A program made the translations under genes and the position numbers. From Acholoe squamosa (Eukaryota; Annelida; Polychaeta; Phyllodocida; Polynoidae): DNA of 64,000 nt. The stretch spans positions 66,055,576 to 66,119,575 of the forward strand of contig OX439038.1 in the NCBI GenBank assembly GCA_949317995.1, written 5' to 3'. Under the pieces are notes generated by a model, which was not told the origin of the DNA, made no database searches, and was given only the letters and a program-made list of their open reading frames with translations. Position 1 is the stretch's first letter. Every line of letters begins with the position of its first letter. Below, in pieces: positions 23,878-33,765 of this stretch.

Positions 23878-26800
23878 TGGGGGTTGTGTCAACGGCATCT
23901 GACATAGCCCCGAGTGGGAACGAATGCCAAAATGCTACCGGGGGTGTCCCGGTGGAAGATTTCGAGTCAATTACACCTGGAGGCCGGGTGGCTGAGGGTG
24001 CGCACCCCTGCACCTCGGCCGGGGCCAGGGACCCTAGTGTTGATATGTGCAGGAGCAATCATATGGGGGCGAGTGGCCGCACTAGGGGAGAGGAAGGATG
24101 GATCAAAGAGTTGATTCGAGTGTGTGGGACACGCCTTCCCCCAAGTCATCCGTGTCTGGAATTCCTGAGAGGACTCGGATTGAATCTTGGTGATTCGGGA
24201 GACTTTCACCAGTTTACCAGTAACCCCTCGCCTTTAGGGGGGAGACGGTGGTATGTACCCATATCTGTGGAAGGCCGGGTGGGGGAATTCTTGGTGGATA
24301 CTGGAGCTAGTCATTCATGTGTGTCCAAAAGATTCTTCGATTCGGTGGCCGGCAGCCATGAGAACCTCAAAACGGGGGTAAATGCTTGCACGGCCGACGG
24401 AAGCAGTATGCGTACATTTGGTAGGACGTTTATGCCTATCCGTATAGGAGGCAAAGAGTTTGTTCTTTCGCCAACTATAGCAGAGGTTAGTGATGACGGA
24501 ATCCTCGGATTGGATTTTGCAAGCTTATACGGGGCCGTCTTGGACCCGAGGGACGGTACGATGGGTATACGGAGCCCGTATGGCTTGCATGTCCAATGCG
24601 TATTGAGACAGGTGTCTTCGGTCGCAGCAGTGGTACATACGGTGAAGATCCCACCGGGTACCACTTGCGATGTCCTTTGTGGCGGGTCCATGGCTCAGAG
24701 GAATGAAACTGGAGTCTACGAACCCGACACGGTGTATTTGTCAAGCATCGGGTTAGACTCAGTGGATACATTAGTGGCTAATGCAGCTTGGTCTGTATTA
24801 CCCATAACTAACCGAAGTGGTTCGGTGGTTTATTTGAGGCGAGGCGACAGTGTTGGAAGGATGAGTTCGGTAGAACATGTCGCCGAGGCTAAATTTAACA
24901 AACCACTAAACCCAGTTAGTCAGCATCCCATGGATGAAGAATTCCAAAAGCTGATTGATCAGTCAGATTTAAAGAATACGGACGATAAGGATTGCCTAGC
25001 GAGACTTCTACAAAAGTACGAAGGTGCTTTTGGTAGGGAAGGAGGCCCGGTGGGTAGATCCGATAAGGTGTTGCACACCATAGATGTGGGCAACGAGAAA
25101 CCTTTTAAAATCCCGTATCGTAGACTTCCCCTCAAGAAGAAGTTAATCTGTGAAGAGCAAATACAAAAACAGTTGGACCTAGGGGTAATCGTGCCTAGCT
25201 CGAGTCCCTGGTCCAGCCCTGTTTGTATGACTACTAAGAAAGACGGTACAATCCGCTTCTGTGTCGACTACCGGAAATTGAACGGTATAACAAAGAAGAA
25301 CTCGTATCCTTTACCAAGGATAGACGAGACTTTAGATAGCTTGGGCGGAAACCAATGGTTCTGTACCTTGGATTTACAGTCCGGATATTGGCAAATACCA
25401 ATGCACCCCAATGACAAGGAGAAGACAGCATTCTCCAGTCATATGGGGCTATTCGAGTATAATGTCTTACCCTTCGGACTGTGTAACGCCCCCGCTACAT
25501 TCGAGGCTATGATGGAATCCTTACTGAGTGACCTTTTGTGGAAGAAATGCCTGGTTTACTTGGATGATGTGGTCGTGTTCGGCAAGTCATTCAAGGAATG
25601 CCTGGCGAATCTGCAATTAGTCCTCGACCGGATACTATCAAACGGTCTTAAACTTAAACCCAAGAAATGTAATTTGTTTAAGAAAACCATTACATACTTG
25701 GGAAGGATCATTACTCCTTACGGGGTGAGTGCGGATCCGGAAAAATTAGAAGCTGTAGAAAATTGGGAAAGACCCATGAGTGCTAAGGAGGTGAGATCAT
25801 TTTTAGGATTTTGTTCCTATTATCGTGATTTCATACCGAATTACTCTCGTGTCAGCTTCCCCATGCAGTGCTTAGCTCACTGGACCCCGGGTAGGGCACG
25901 GGACCCATTCCCATGGACCAGCGAGCAAGAAGAGTCTTTTAATAAAATAAAAGATTTATTTAGGAATACACCCGTGTTGAAATATCCCACTCCCGAGGGA
26001 CATTTCATCTTAGACACCGATGCGAGCAATGATGCGATTGGGGCAGCTCTCTCTCAGGTCCAAGAGGGAGTCGAAGTGCCAATAGCATTTGCTAGCAACA
26101 CGTTAAGCAAGACACAGCGAAATTATTGTACCACCAAGCGAGAACTCCTCGCTGTGGTGGTGTATACGAAGAAGTTCAAGCATTTCCTTTGGGGAAGTGA
26201 CTTTACTTTAAGAACAGACCATTCGTCTCTTAGGTGGCTCCTCAACTTTAAGGACGCCGAGGGGATGATTGGACGTTGGTTAGCTCACCTATCCGAATTC
26301 GGATTAGAGCATAAACAAATAGAGCACCGACCCGGTGCTAAACACATCAATGCGGATGCCTTGTCAAGACGGCCTATCCGAAGGTGCCAAAATGCCACAT
26401 GTGAAGACTGCGGGGCCCACAATGCTGTGGTAGCCGGGCTGGTATTTAATTATACCACCCCCCGTATCCCCTGGGAGGAGGCTGTATGCAGCTATCTCGA
26501 TTGGTCCCCGGAGACCATCAAGAAGTTTCAACAGTCAGACCCCACCACTGCGCGCATAATGGAATACCTACGGTCAGGCATTAAACCGGCAAGGCCTCTA
26601 GTTTCCCTGGAGGATAGGGAAGCGAGGCGGTTGCTGGCTCAATGGACCGAGCTAGAGATCCGAGACAGCATACTATGTAGGTGGAAGACAACTCCCACCA
26701 ACGGTAGGCTGTTGCAAATAGTGATACCCGCCCCGATGAGGAGGGATATCATGTATTATTGCCATGGCCACCAAACGAGTGGCCATTTCGGTAAGAGAAG

Positions 26801-28112
26801 GTCGATAGAGCGTCTACAAAGGCGTTACTACTGGCCCGGTATGAGAGGCGACCTGCTCCGGTGGATCGCCACTTGCCCGGATTGTTGTAAAAACAAACCG
26901 GGACCCGGCCTGGGTAAGCAACCCTTATCACAGGAATTGTTTGGTGTCAGATTTGCTCGAGTAGCGATAGACATCATCAGTGGGATTAAGACGACGCCGC
27001 GAGACAATACTTGTATGATGGTCGTAACCGACTATTATACTAAGTACACTCGGGTGTTCCCCCTTCCTAACCACAAAGCCGCCACATGCGCGGAGGCATT
27101 TGTGAAAGGCTGGGTGCTGCATTTGGGTGTTCCTCTTATGATGCACAGTGACCAAGGAAGGGAGTTCGAGTCAGAACTTTGGCAGGAAATGTGCCATTAC
27201 CTAGCCATTTGTAAGACCCGAACAAACCCGTACCGACCACAGTCGGATGGGCAGGTAGAGCGCTTCAATAGAACCCTCATACAAGTACTAAAGCCCCTGG
27301 TTAATACCCACCAGGATGACTGGGATGAACAGTGCAAGTTTGTAGTACATGCCTACAACAACACTGTCCATTCATCAACTAACTGCACCCCAAACATGCT
27401 AGTGTTCGGCGAGGACATCATAATGCCCGCCGACTTAGTGTATGGAGTGGTTGGAATAGACCCGGAGGCGCCCTGCACGGTGCTGTTTGTAGAGTCATTA
27501 AGGGACCGGTTCAAACAGGCATACGAGGCCGTTCGGAAAGAACTGCTGAAGAGTGCGAAGTGGCAGAAGGTGGGCTATGACACCAATGCTAAACGAATTC
27601 GTTTTAATGTTGGGGACAAAGTACTAAGGTACTACGAGCCGCTGGATAAGCTGAAGCTCGTAACGCCTTGGGAAGGTCCGTTTAAAATCGTTCGTGTCAT
27701 CTCCGAGTCCACGGTGATGATAGAGGACTGCCTGACGGGTAGGAAATGGAAGACAAATGTCGGAAAACTTCGGCCCTGGAAGGGGCGCGAAGAGGCGGAG
27801 AGGGAGTTCGGCTACAAACCACCTGTATCTGTCCCTAGTGGACCGAGCGTGGTAGTACCGACGAAGCGCCCTAGAGGCCGGCCGAGAAAGACGCCGGGAG
27901 ACGAGGTTATAGTAAAAAAGAAGACGAAGGCCAGGAAACGACCTAATCGTAAGAAATGGAAGAAAGTCTCGCTGAGTGAAGGCATTACGTATGGGAAGGG
28001 TCCCGCTTTGACTAAGCGAGATCCAGAAAAGGCCGTACGTAAAGCCGGGAAAAATAAAATGCTAACCGAAGGCGTTAGACGCAGCCCCCGGTTGAGGTCT
28101 GCTGTAACCTAA
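23817..28112 (+). CDS. Pol polyprotein: protease, reverse transcriptase, RNase H, integrase
   Basis: Enzymes for copying and integrating the element. The frame opens at 23817 after a TGA and overlaps the gag end by 61 nt in the -1 frame, with no ATG, so it is probably made as Gag-Pol by -1 frameshifting; the non-canonical GGAAAAC at 23868-23874, directly before the gag stop, is a candidate slip site. With residue 1 at 23877: aspartic protease DTGAS at about 141; RT with catalytic YLDD at about 561-564; RNase H beginning DTDASNDAIGAAL at about 711; integrase HHCC finger (HGHQTSGHFG to CPDCC) at about 962-1004; DDE core with VAIDIISG, HSDQGREFE and DGQVERFNRT (about 1027-1130); then a GPF/Y-type module (WEGPFKIVRV). 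The tail has an AT-hook, KRPRGRPRK (about 1330-1338), and a lysine/arginine-rich NLS-like stretch. No chromodomain is seen. No disabling mutation is seen. Confidence 0.96.
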   Translation, partial: SRRRRRRKGECYGFHRCGKLVGVVSTASDIAPSGNECQNATGGVPVEDFESITPGGRVAEGAHPCTSAGARDPSVDMCRSNHMGASGRTRGEEGWIKELIRVCGTRLPPSHPCLEFLRGLGLNLGDSGDFHQFTSNPSPLGGRRWYVPISVEGRVGEFLVDTGASHSCVSKRFFDSVAGSHENLKTGVNACTADGSSMRTFGRTFMPIRIGGKEFVLSPTIAEVSDDGILGLDFASLYGAVLDPRDGTMGIRSPYGLHVQCVLRQVSSVAAVVHTVKIPPGTTCDVLCGGSMAQRNETGVYEPDTVYLSSIGLDSVDTLVANAAWSVLPITNRSGSVVYLRRGDSVGRMSSVEHVAEAKFNKPLNPVSQHPMDEEFQKLIDQSDLKNTDDKDCLARLLQKYEGAFGREGGPVGRSDKVLHTIDVGNEKPFKIPYRRLPLKKKLICEEQIQKQLDLGVIVPSSSPWSSPVCMTTKKDGTIRFCVDYRKLNGITKKNSYPLPRIDETLDSLGGNQWFCTLDLQSGYWQIPMHPNDKEKTAFSSHMGLFEYNVLPFGLCNAPATFEAMMESLLSDLLWKKCLVYLDDVVVFGKSFKECLANLQLVLDRILSNGLKLKPKKCNLFKKTITYLGRIITPYGVSADPEKLEAVENWERPMSAKEVRSFLGFCSYYRDFIPNYSRVSFPMQCLAHWTPGRARDPFPWTSEQEESFNKIKDLFRNTPVLKYPTPEGHFILDTDASNDAIGAALSQVQEGVEVPIAFASNTLSKTQRNYCTTKRELLAVVVYTKKFKHFLWGSDFTLRTDHSSLRWLLNFKDAEGMIGRWLAHLSEFGLEHKQIEHRPGAKHINADALSRRPIRRCQNATCEDCGAHNAVVAGLVFNYTTPRIPWEEAVCSYLDWSPETIKKFQQSDPTTARIMEYLRSGIKPARPLVSLEDREARRLLAQWTELEIRDSILCRWKTTPTNGRLLQIVIPAPMRRDIMYYCHGHQTSGHFGKRRSIERLQRRYYWPGMRGDLLRWIATCPDCCKNKPGPGLGKQPLSQELFGVRFARVAIDIISGIKTTPRDNTCMMVVTDYYTKYTRVFPLPNHKAATCAEAFVKGWVLHLGVPLMMHSDQGREFESELWQEMCHYLAICKTRTNPYRPQSDGQVERFNRTLIQVLKPLVNTHQDDWDEQCKFVVHAYNNTVHSSTNCTPNMLVFGEDIIMPADLVYGVVGIDPEAPCTVLFVESLRDRFKQAYEAVRKELLKSAKWQKVGYDTNAKRIRFNVGDKVLRYYEPLDKLKLVTPWEGPFKIVRVISESTVMIEDCLTGRKWKTNVGKLRPWKGREEAEREFGYKPPVSVPSGPSVVVPTKRPRGRPRKTPGDEVIVKKKTKARKRPNRKKWKKVSLSEGITYGKGPALTKRDPEKAVRKAGKNKMLTEGVRRSPRLRSAVT
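27861..27896 (+). other. AT-hook in the integrase C-terminal tail
   Basis: Encodes TKRPRGRPRKTP. The RGRP core flanked by basic residues is the classic AT-hook, known to bind the minor groove of AT-rich DNA. It follows the GPF/Y module, the place where other Gypsy integrases carry targeting modules such as chromodomains. Confidence 0.8.
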
Positions 28113-28628
28113 CTCAGTACACAACGAGCTGCTGCGTGTTGTCCGCCATAGGCAGGCAACATACGTTCCACGGCTAGAGATGTCGAACGCGCCCTCCCCG
28201 GGTGGCTGTATCCCGTGAGTGGCGGTCGGATTAACCGGTACATTCGCTTTGAAGCGTTGTATACACCGCCAAGCTCCAGACGATAGCACCCGGGTAGTAG
28301 GCCGCGTCTCACATGTCGAGTCGAATGTTGGTTCGGATCTAGTTCCCTAGGTGGCGCTGCTGGTGTGGCGGGAAAGCGCGGAACTAGGTCACCGGATAGC
28401 CATGGCGGGATCTCGCGAGACGAGAGGTCTGACGTCATACTGGTCATAACTAGAGCGGACTCGTGGTGGTTAGACGCCACCCGTTTTTGCTCTAGTTATT
28501 TGTCGGTGGTTATACAGCCTGTAGCTGTCGTGTTAGCCTAGCTAACCCAAAGCCTCTCTGTTGGACGAATCCTTCGGGAGGAGTCCAACAAAACTTGCCA
28601 ATTTATTTTGGAAGTCGGACCCGGTGCC
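28113..28628 (+). other. pol-ORF3 spacer with a UUCG-capped hairpin
   Basis: 516 nt spacer. At 28560-28589 the RNA would fold as a 7 bp GTTGGAC/GTCCAAC stem, a purine internal loop and a 3 bp TCC/GGA stem closed by a C(UUCG)G tetraloop, 40 nt upstream of the ORF3 ATG. It may help translation, splicing or packaging (inference). Minus-strand frames here are shadows. Confidence 0.5.
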
Positions 28629-31600
28629 ATGGCACAGGGAACGATTGACGCTGCGCGTCAAACTGCCAACATTCCGTTGGAACAAGACGAGGACCAGAAG
28701 GTCTCGTCTCGGGTCGAGGAATCTATGGATTCTTCGACAGAGGAGGCCGCCCGGACGCTCTCGGCTATGGCCGAGGCAACCGACCGGGAGAGAATGCCAC
28801 CTCCACCACCGCCACGCCCGGAGCGCCCGTCTACAACAGCCGCTTCGGGTAGCAAAGTGGATGTCCTGGACATTCCAATGTATCCTCCGGGATTCAGGAC
28901 TCAGATCAGACGTCTAGCACACGTTGATCGCCAGGAAGGTATCGTGTACACCTCCTGGGGTACGTACATCCCTATGCACGCCTCCATGTTCGGATGCGGG
29001 CCCATGGCGGTGGAAGAGGGCGTGCCCGAGCCCATACCAGATGATCTTAAGACTATGGTAATGGACTCGTGCAGTGACGAGCTGGCTGACAACATGCCAG
29101 TTTCTTGGCTCCGCAACTATCTAAAGTTGGCGGAGAATATGGCGACTAACGAGAATTTAGCTCGAGCCGTCTTGATCTCTGCGGGCATCATCCAGAAGGC
29201 CGCGGAGTTAAGGGAGTCCGAATCCGACATGGATACAGACTCCACAGTAACCTTGTCGTCGGTGGAAACCGACCGGGTCAAGCGATTGACCCGTAAACCT
29301 GCACCCAAGGGTCCTCTCACTGAGAGCGATCTGGAGGCTGAGGATGTCCGCATCGCCGTCGAGAGGTCCACAACCGAGACCGACCCAGCTGCCGACATCC
29401 CGGAGGCACCTGGCGAGATCTCGGAAGAGGACATCTCGCGCCAGCAGGCTGCTGTAGAGGCAAAGCGAGCCGAGCTTGCCAAGCAGCAGAAGGAGCTCAC
29501 CGCGGCTCGCCGGGCCCATCGCAAGCAGCAGGCCCAACGAAAATCTGAGATCTCTTCCGACTCTGACTCCCCGGTCAGCGGAAGGAGGAGCCCTCGGACA
29601 GTGGACAGGAGCCGACGCGAGTCGGATTCCAGTCCCGAAGTTCCGGCCCAACCGACTAAGGTTGTGCGCCGGAAGAAAAAGAATGGAGCGAAAGCGTCTC
29701 CGGCAGAGCCCACGCCCCCCACCAAGCCGAGGGGTAAGGGCAAACCGAAGACGCCCGCTCCCACTACTACAACCACCACGGTAGCCACCTCGGTTACTGC
29801 ATCTTCTGCAGCCAGCACGTCGGGTGCAAAGGCGAAGTCCCCTACCAAGGCTCCGACTAGTACTACCACCTCCAGCCGAGCCAGCCGTAGGGGAGCTAAC
29901 ATATACACGGACAGTGAGGAAAGCGAAAGCGATCCAGAGCTGCCCGAGTCTGCCAAATCTGATTTGGAGTCCGTGACAACGTGGGAAGAAACGACCACGG
30001 ATGTTCCCAAGGACGACAATCAGAAGTGGATGTGGAAGAATGCAGCCGAGGTGTTCAAGGAACGGACTCCCCGCTGCTTCGCGGACTGTGCTTACGACAC
30101 AGTCCACTATATGTGTCCGAGCGCCGTCAATAAGGACGGTGACAGCGATGACGAGGAGTGGATGAAGTCCGGCCCCTCGGATACGCCAGTAGGCAAGTTC
30201 TACCTGATTTGGATTGACCAGCTCAAGTCCAAATTAGGCTCAATCTACAGCTACAAGGCCCGGACGAAAGTCCAGTGGGCAATGACCCAATGGGGACCAA
30301 CCGGCAACCGCCGAAGGTGCCAGTTCGAGTCTTGCCAGCTGGCTCTCACGGGTGAGAAGGTGTTCGAGACGAAGCCCCGCTTCGCTCGGCACATCGTCGA
30401 GTACCATATGCATCACAAGCCTGTGATGATGTGTGTGCTCGGGGACCGCCCGAGTAAACATTGTGATGGCTTGTTCAGCACTCACCGGCGCCGAGACATG
30501 GCTCTGCATTTGCAGAAGGCCCATGGCATCGGCCTGGAGAAGACCAGGAAACGAGCCATCAAGTGCTTCAGCGAGCTCCTTGCTAATTGGTCCGCGCTGA
30601 GCATCAAAGAAGTGAAAGAGCAGGCATTCGAGACCGGATTCTGCTCGTGGAAGAGCGGCAACTTACTGATGTACTTCCAGACGAACTCCTCGTCCACGAA
30701 ATTCGGGATGCCCAGTGAGGTGCACCTGAAGGTGAAAAAGTGGCGAGGAGACGACAAGCGAGAGAAGGCCAAAGCCCACTCTAAAGGTCCAAACGGAGGC
30801 ACAGTCACGACTACTGCTTCCAAGAGGACCCGAGCAGACCGGTCCGTGAGCCCTTCGGGTGGCAAGGACCAGCCCAGACCAGCCAACCCAGCTGATCGTC
30901 GCGAGTCGGGACAACAAGTCTCGGCTCTAGAGATGCCTGGCAACCAGGCCCGCAGGTCGGGTAGCCAGGCGACCGCACCGGCGACTCCAGCCACCTCCAC
31001 ACCTGCACCCGCGGAACAACGCCCGGGCGAAGCCTCTGGCGGCCTGGATGATGGGGGCGAACTCTTCGCTCCCCCATCCGGGTATTCTACTTGGTGGGCT
31101 GGAGAGGGATCCTCCGGCAAGCGCCCCACGTACAGCGAGTACGCGGCGAAGTTCCCTTCAATGGGACCGGCTGGACCCGAGTCGCAGGTCCTTACCTCCT
31201 TGGGCCGGGCCAAAACCCGTGGTAGGGGCCGCGGTGGGCTGGAGTCCACCCGAGGCTCCCCGGGTGGTGGCCGAGGCCGAGGAGGCATTACGGTGGAGGG
31301 CCCGTCTGCCCCTCCAACAGGCACCCCGCCTGTCTCAGTGGAGGCCCCAGCGCCACCACCAGTGATAGTTCCACCGACGGGTCCTCGGGTACCCCTAATG
31401 GAACTGATCTCCGGTACCCTGTCAGGTCTTCAGGATCCGAATACGTTCGTCGACCACCGCGATGTCCGAACGGTTCAGATCCAGAATGACCTGATGGCAG
31501 AATGGCAGGCATTGCACCGCCAGAAGTCTGTTGACTACTGGCGTGTGATGACTGAAGCCACCGTCAATCTGGTCTACGAGATCCAGAGGCGGGAGGAAGA

Positions 31601-32138
31601 GAAAATAAGGGAGCTGGAAAGGAAGAAGGTCGAGGAAGCCCTCGAGTCCTGCCGGCGGAAACAGAAGGAAGCCGAAAAGCTTAAAGAGTTTCACGAAGCT
31701 GAAAACTCCAGATATATCCATCGATTTAAGGAGGCTGACCTCAAGTTTTTCCTGGCATTCGGGAAACATCTGGAGGAGTGGGACGGCTTACCGTCGTCTC
31801 TTATCTTCGTACCAGATATACCCCCGGATGCCCCGCCAGCCCCGGCTACTCCACCGGTTCTGGCCACTCCACCGGTCCCGGCTGCTCCGCCAGTTCCGGC
31901 AGCTCTCTTGCTCCCGCCCCCCACTTGGAACACCCGGGCTGTCCCAACTGCCACGGTTGCTGCACCAGCATCCGAGGCAATGGACAGTCCGTCCGCAGTG
32001 ATGAGGGCCTTGAGCTTGGGGAGCGAGACTCCCAGCGAGGCTTCAGCGGCGCTCTCTACGAGCAGCTGTAGCAGCTCGGCTCCATCTGCCTCAGTGGAGC
32101 CGGCTGAGAAGATGGACACAGATCCTGAAGATCTTTGA
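28629..32138 (+). CDS. third retrotransposon ORF: large zinc-finger protein, not an envelope
   Basis: 1169 residues from the first in-frame ATG (28629), which has a good context (GTGCCATGG). I do not recognise a named family. Order: short N-terminus with poly-Pro; a compact region at about 80-200 (DIPMYPPGFRTQIRRLAHVD onward); a long Ser/Glu/Lys/Pro/Thr-rich disordered region (about 200-450) with basic clusters; two C2H2-like fingers at about 562-597 (CQFESC ... HIVEYH) and 601-634 (CVLGDRPSKHC ... HLQKAH); a second disordered region with an RGG-like stretch RGRGRGG/GGGRGRGG (about 860-893); a charged coiled coil at about 981-1031; and a Pro/Ala-rich tail. No signal peptide or transmembrane segment is seen, so it is not Env. 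It may bind nucleic acid or chaperone the RNA, or guide integration (inference). Probably made from a spliced or internal-start mRNA. Confidence 0.9.
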   Translation: MAQGTIDAARQTANIPLEQDEDQKVSSRVEESMDSSTEEAARTLSAMAEATDRERMPPPPPPRPERPSTTAASGSKVDVLDIPMYPPGFRTQIRRLAHVDRQEGIVYTSWGTYIPMHASMFGCGPMAVEEGVPEPIPDDLKTMVMDSCSDELADNMPVSWLRNYLKLAENMATNENLARAVLISAGIIQKAAELRESESDMDTDSTVTLSSVETDRVKRLTRKPAPKGPLTESDLEAEDVRIAVERSTTETDPAADIPEAPGEISEEDISRQQAAVEAKRAELAKQQKELTAARRAHRKQQAQRKSEISSDSDSPVSGRRSPRTVDRSRRESDSSPEVPAQPTKVVRRKKKNGAKASPAEPTPPTKPRGKGKPKTPAPTTTTTTVATSVTASSAASTSGAKAKSPTKAPTSTTTSSRASRRGANIYTDSEESESDPELPESAKSDLESVTTWEETTTDVPKDDNQKWMWKNAAEVFKERTPRCFADCAYDTVHYMCPSAVNKDGDSDDEEWMKSGPSDTPVGKFYLIWIDQLKSKLGSIYSYKARTKVQWAMTQWGPTGNRRRCQFESCQLALTGEKVFETKPRFARHIVEYHMHHKPVMMCVLGDRPSKHCDGLFSTHRRRDMALHLQKAHGIGLEKTRKRAIKCFSELLANWSALSIKEVKEQAFETGFCSWKSGNLLMYFQTNSSSTKFGMPSEVHLKVKKWRGDDKREKAKAHSKGPNGGTVTTTASKRTRADRSVSPSGGKDQPRPANPADRRESGQQVSALEMPGNQARRSGSQATAPATPATSTPAPAEQRPGEASGGLDDGGELFAPPSGYSTWWAGEGSSGKRPTYSEYAAKFPSMGPAGPESQVLTSLGRAKTRGRGRGGLESTRGSPGGGRGRGGITVEGPSAPPTGTPPVSVEAPAPPPVIVPPTGPRVPLMELISGTLSGLQDPNTFVDHRDVRTVQIQNDLMAEWQALHRQKSVDYWRVMTEATVNLVYEIQRREEEKIRELERKKVEEALESCRRKQKEAEKLKEFHEAENSRYIHRFKEADLKFFLAFGKHLEEWDGLPSSLIFVPDIPPDAPPAPATPPVLATPPVPAAPPVPAALLLPPPTWNTRAVPTATVAAPASEAMDSPSAVMRALSLGSETPSEASAALSTSSCSSSAPSASVEPAEKMDTDPEDL

Positions 32139-32895
32139 GTGTCCATCTGTTGGTGTCTCCTTGTACCCGAGGGTAAATGCATTTAGTATGCCAGAGGCAC
32201 TGTTCCTTACGCTGGACTCCTGATACCTGGAACGTAACCTGCAGCGAGGATGGACGCTAACCCGAACACCCAAAGGACTACAACATCTAACTGGGTCTCC
32301 ATCTTCCCATCTTCATCAGGGCACATCATAACAGCAACGTGGTTTGCCACCACACATATGTCGCCGGGTGGAGCTGCAGAAACCAGTCGTTCCAGGTTCG
32401 CCGGAAGTCCGGTATATTGTAAGGGTGATCCTGCTACCCTGGTAGGACACCTATATTTCATATTTTGTATAAATCTATTTTTATATCGTATATTATATTC
32501 TTGTAAGGAAAAGTACTCAAAATTTTTTCGGGTTATTTACCCCACCTCGGGTCGGTAAAAACATTGTAAAAATTTATTAATATCACCTTACTACACATCC
32601 AATATTCTTCGTCGCGTCTCATGTTTAATAATAACACACTTGTAACATTACCACCATAGGTCGATGGTCCATAAGGGGCCACTTCCTATTTTTGTTATTA
32701 TTTATAAACACTTCGGGTTATATACGATGATGCCTTATTGTGTACATATAACTTATAATGCCCCTTAAATGTTCTATATTTAATACGAACTGTGTATATA
32801 TAGACTTACCTATTTATTTATAACACCACTGTATAAAGTCAACAATAGTTACTTATTAATTACACCCAACCCTAGGTAAAGTCTAGTGGGGGTGG
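32139..32895 (+). other. 3' untranslated region of the Gypsy element
   Basis: 757 nt without a credible ORF, AT-rich in its last 400 nt. It ends in the purine-rich AGTGGGGGTGG (32885-32895) directly before the 3' LTR. Confidence 0.7.
32885..32895 (+). promoter_or_regulatory. polypurine tract of the Gypsy element
   Basis: AGTGGGGGTGG abuts the TG of the 3' LTR. It is the expected position of the plus-strand primer, although two T residues interrupt the purines. Confidence 0.65.
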
Positions 32896-33259
32896 TGTAG
32901 GGGCCGGCATCATTGTATATATATTAGTGCTGTTCATCCGAGAGACGTGTTCGTGTGGTGCTTGTTCCTTCTATGCTAGCTAGGTGTCGCTTTGCGATAC
33001 CTCGTTGGTACAAGAGGGGGCAGCACCATGCCTCGCGTCCAGCTCCTACTAAGGAGCCGGACGAGCGGCAGAAGGGGACTGGACATGGTCCAGTCCAGAC
33101 GCTAGTACTTTGTCATCAAAGAGATCAAATAAAGTCCTACCCGAGAGGTAGGGGTTTCTGGGGCTTTGCCCAACCCGAACTACTCGTGTTGTGTTGGTAC
33201 ATCTAGTGGTAAGCGAGCCAAAGAGCCACCCAACATATAAGTCAATACGAACCATTACA
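32896..33259 (+). repeat. 3' LTR of the Gypsy element
   Basis: 364 bp, same length as the 5' LTR, with one difference seen (GTGCTGTTC here, GTGCCGTTC in the 5' copy). Contains the AATAAA at 33128-33133 that would end transcripts. Confidence 0.95.
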
Positions 33260-33277
33260 TATATATATATATATATC
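33260..33277. repeat. right part of the split (TA)n microsatellite
   Basis: TA repeats immediately follow the 3' LTR and continue the tract found before the 5' LTR. Confidence 0.9.
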
Positions 33278-33285
33278 CCAGATAA

Positions 33286-33765
33286 CCCTACTGTCCTACA
33301 TGTAGGACGCCTAGGTGACATCATGGGAAGAGGTCTAGTCTATATCGGCAAGTAAACTTTACAGATATGGAATTTAATGTTGCATCCTATAGTTCTAGGC
33401 CTAAGGCTTAAAAAAATGCTCCATATGTGTTTTCTTAGGTACTTTTATGGCATTACACACGTCCCAAAACACTTAGGACTACTTAGGAAATTACCTTCTG
33501 GTAAAGATTTGGACCTTTTTAGAAGAGACAGACATCCAAAGTCCTACTGTCCTACATGTAGGACTGTGCTGGTCTCTGGATCCACTATAGTTAAAGCTTT
33601 GAAATTTCTTGTATGGCATAAATGGCCATATATAAGCCTATATGTCAGTTTTCGGCACTCTTGTACAGGAATTGTGGTTTCCATGGCAACCAAAAGAACA
33701 CAAATCTCGAAGGACAGCAGTCCTAAGTCCCACTGCCTACATGTAGGCAGTAGGACTTAAAACAA
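33286..33765. repeat. region with three TACATGTA-centred palindromes
   Basis: GTCCTACATGTAGGAC occurs perfectly at 33293-33308 and 33549-33564. A variant CTGCCTACATGTAGGCAG is at 33733-33750. AGTCC/GGACT motifs flank them. They may mark an element with internal and terminal palindromes. The 127-codon plus-strand frame across it has no domain. Confidence 0.6.

Larger units (their letters stand above)
20411..33259 (+). mobile_element. complete Gypsy/Metaviridae-type LTR retrotransposon, 12.85 kb
   Basis: The order is 364 bp LTR, tRNA-His-type PBS, gag, pol in the -1 frame (protease, RT, RNase H, integrase), a third large ORF, a purine-rich tract and a 364 bp LTR. Integrase lying after RNase H places it with Gypsy and not Copia. 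The LTRs start TGTAGGGG and end CATTACA and appear to differ at one site (C/T near 20445 and 32930), so insertion is recent. All three ORFs are open without stops or frameshifts, so this copy could be autonomous. It is longer than the usual 5-8 kb because of an extended Gag, the third ORF and long spacers. No envelope-like protein with signal peptide or membrane segment is seen. Confidence 0.97.

Noticed and set aside
29117..30107. Minus-strand ORFs of about 300 codons
   Set aside because: Antisense shadows of the low-complexity region of the third Gypsy ORF.
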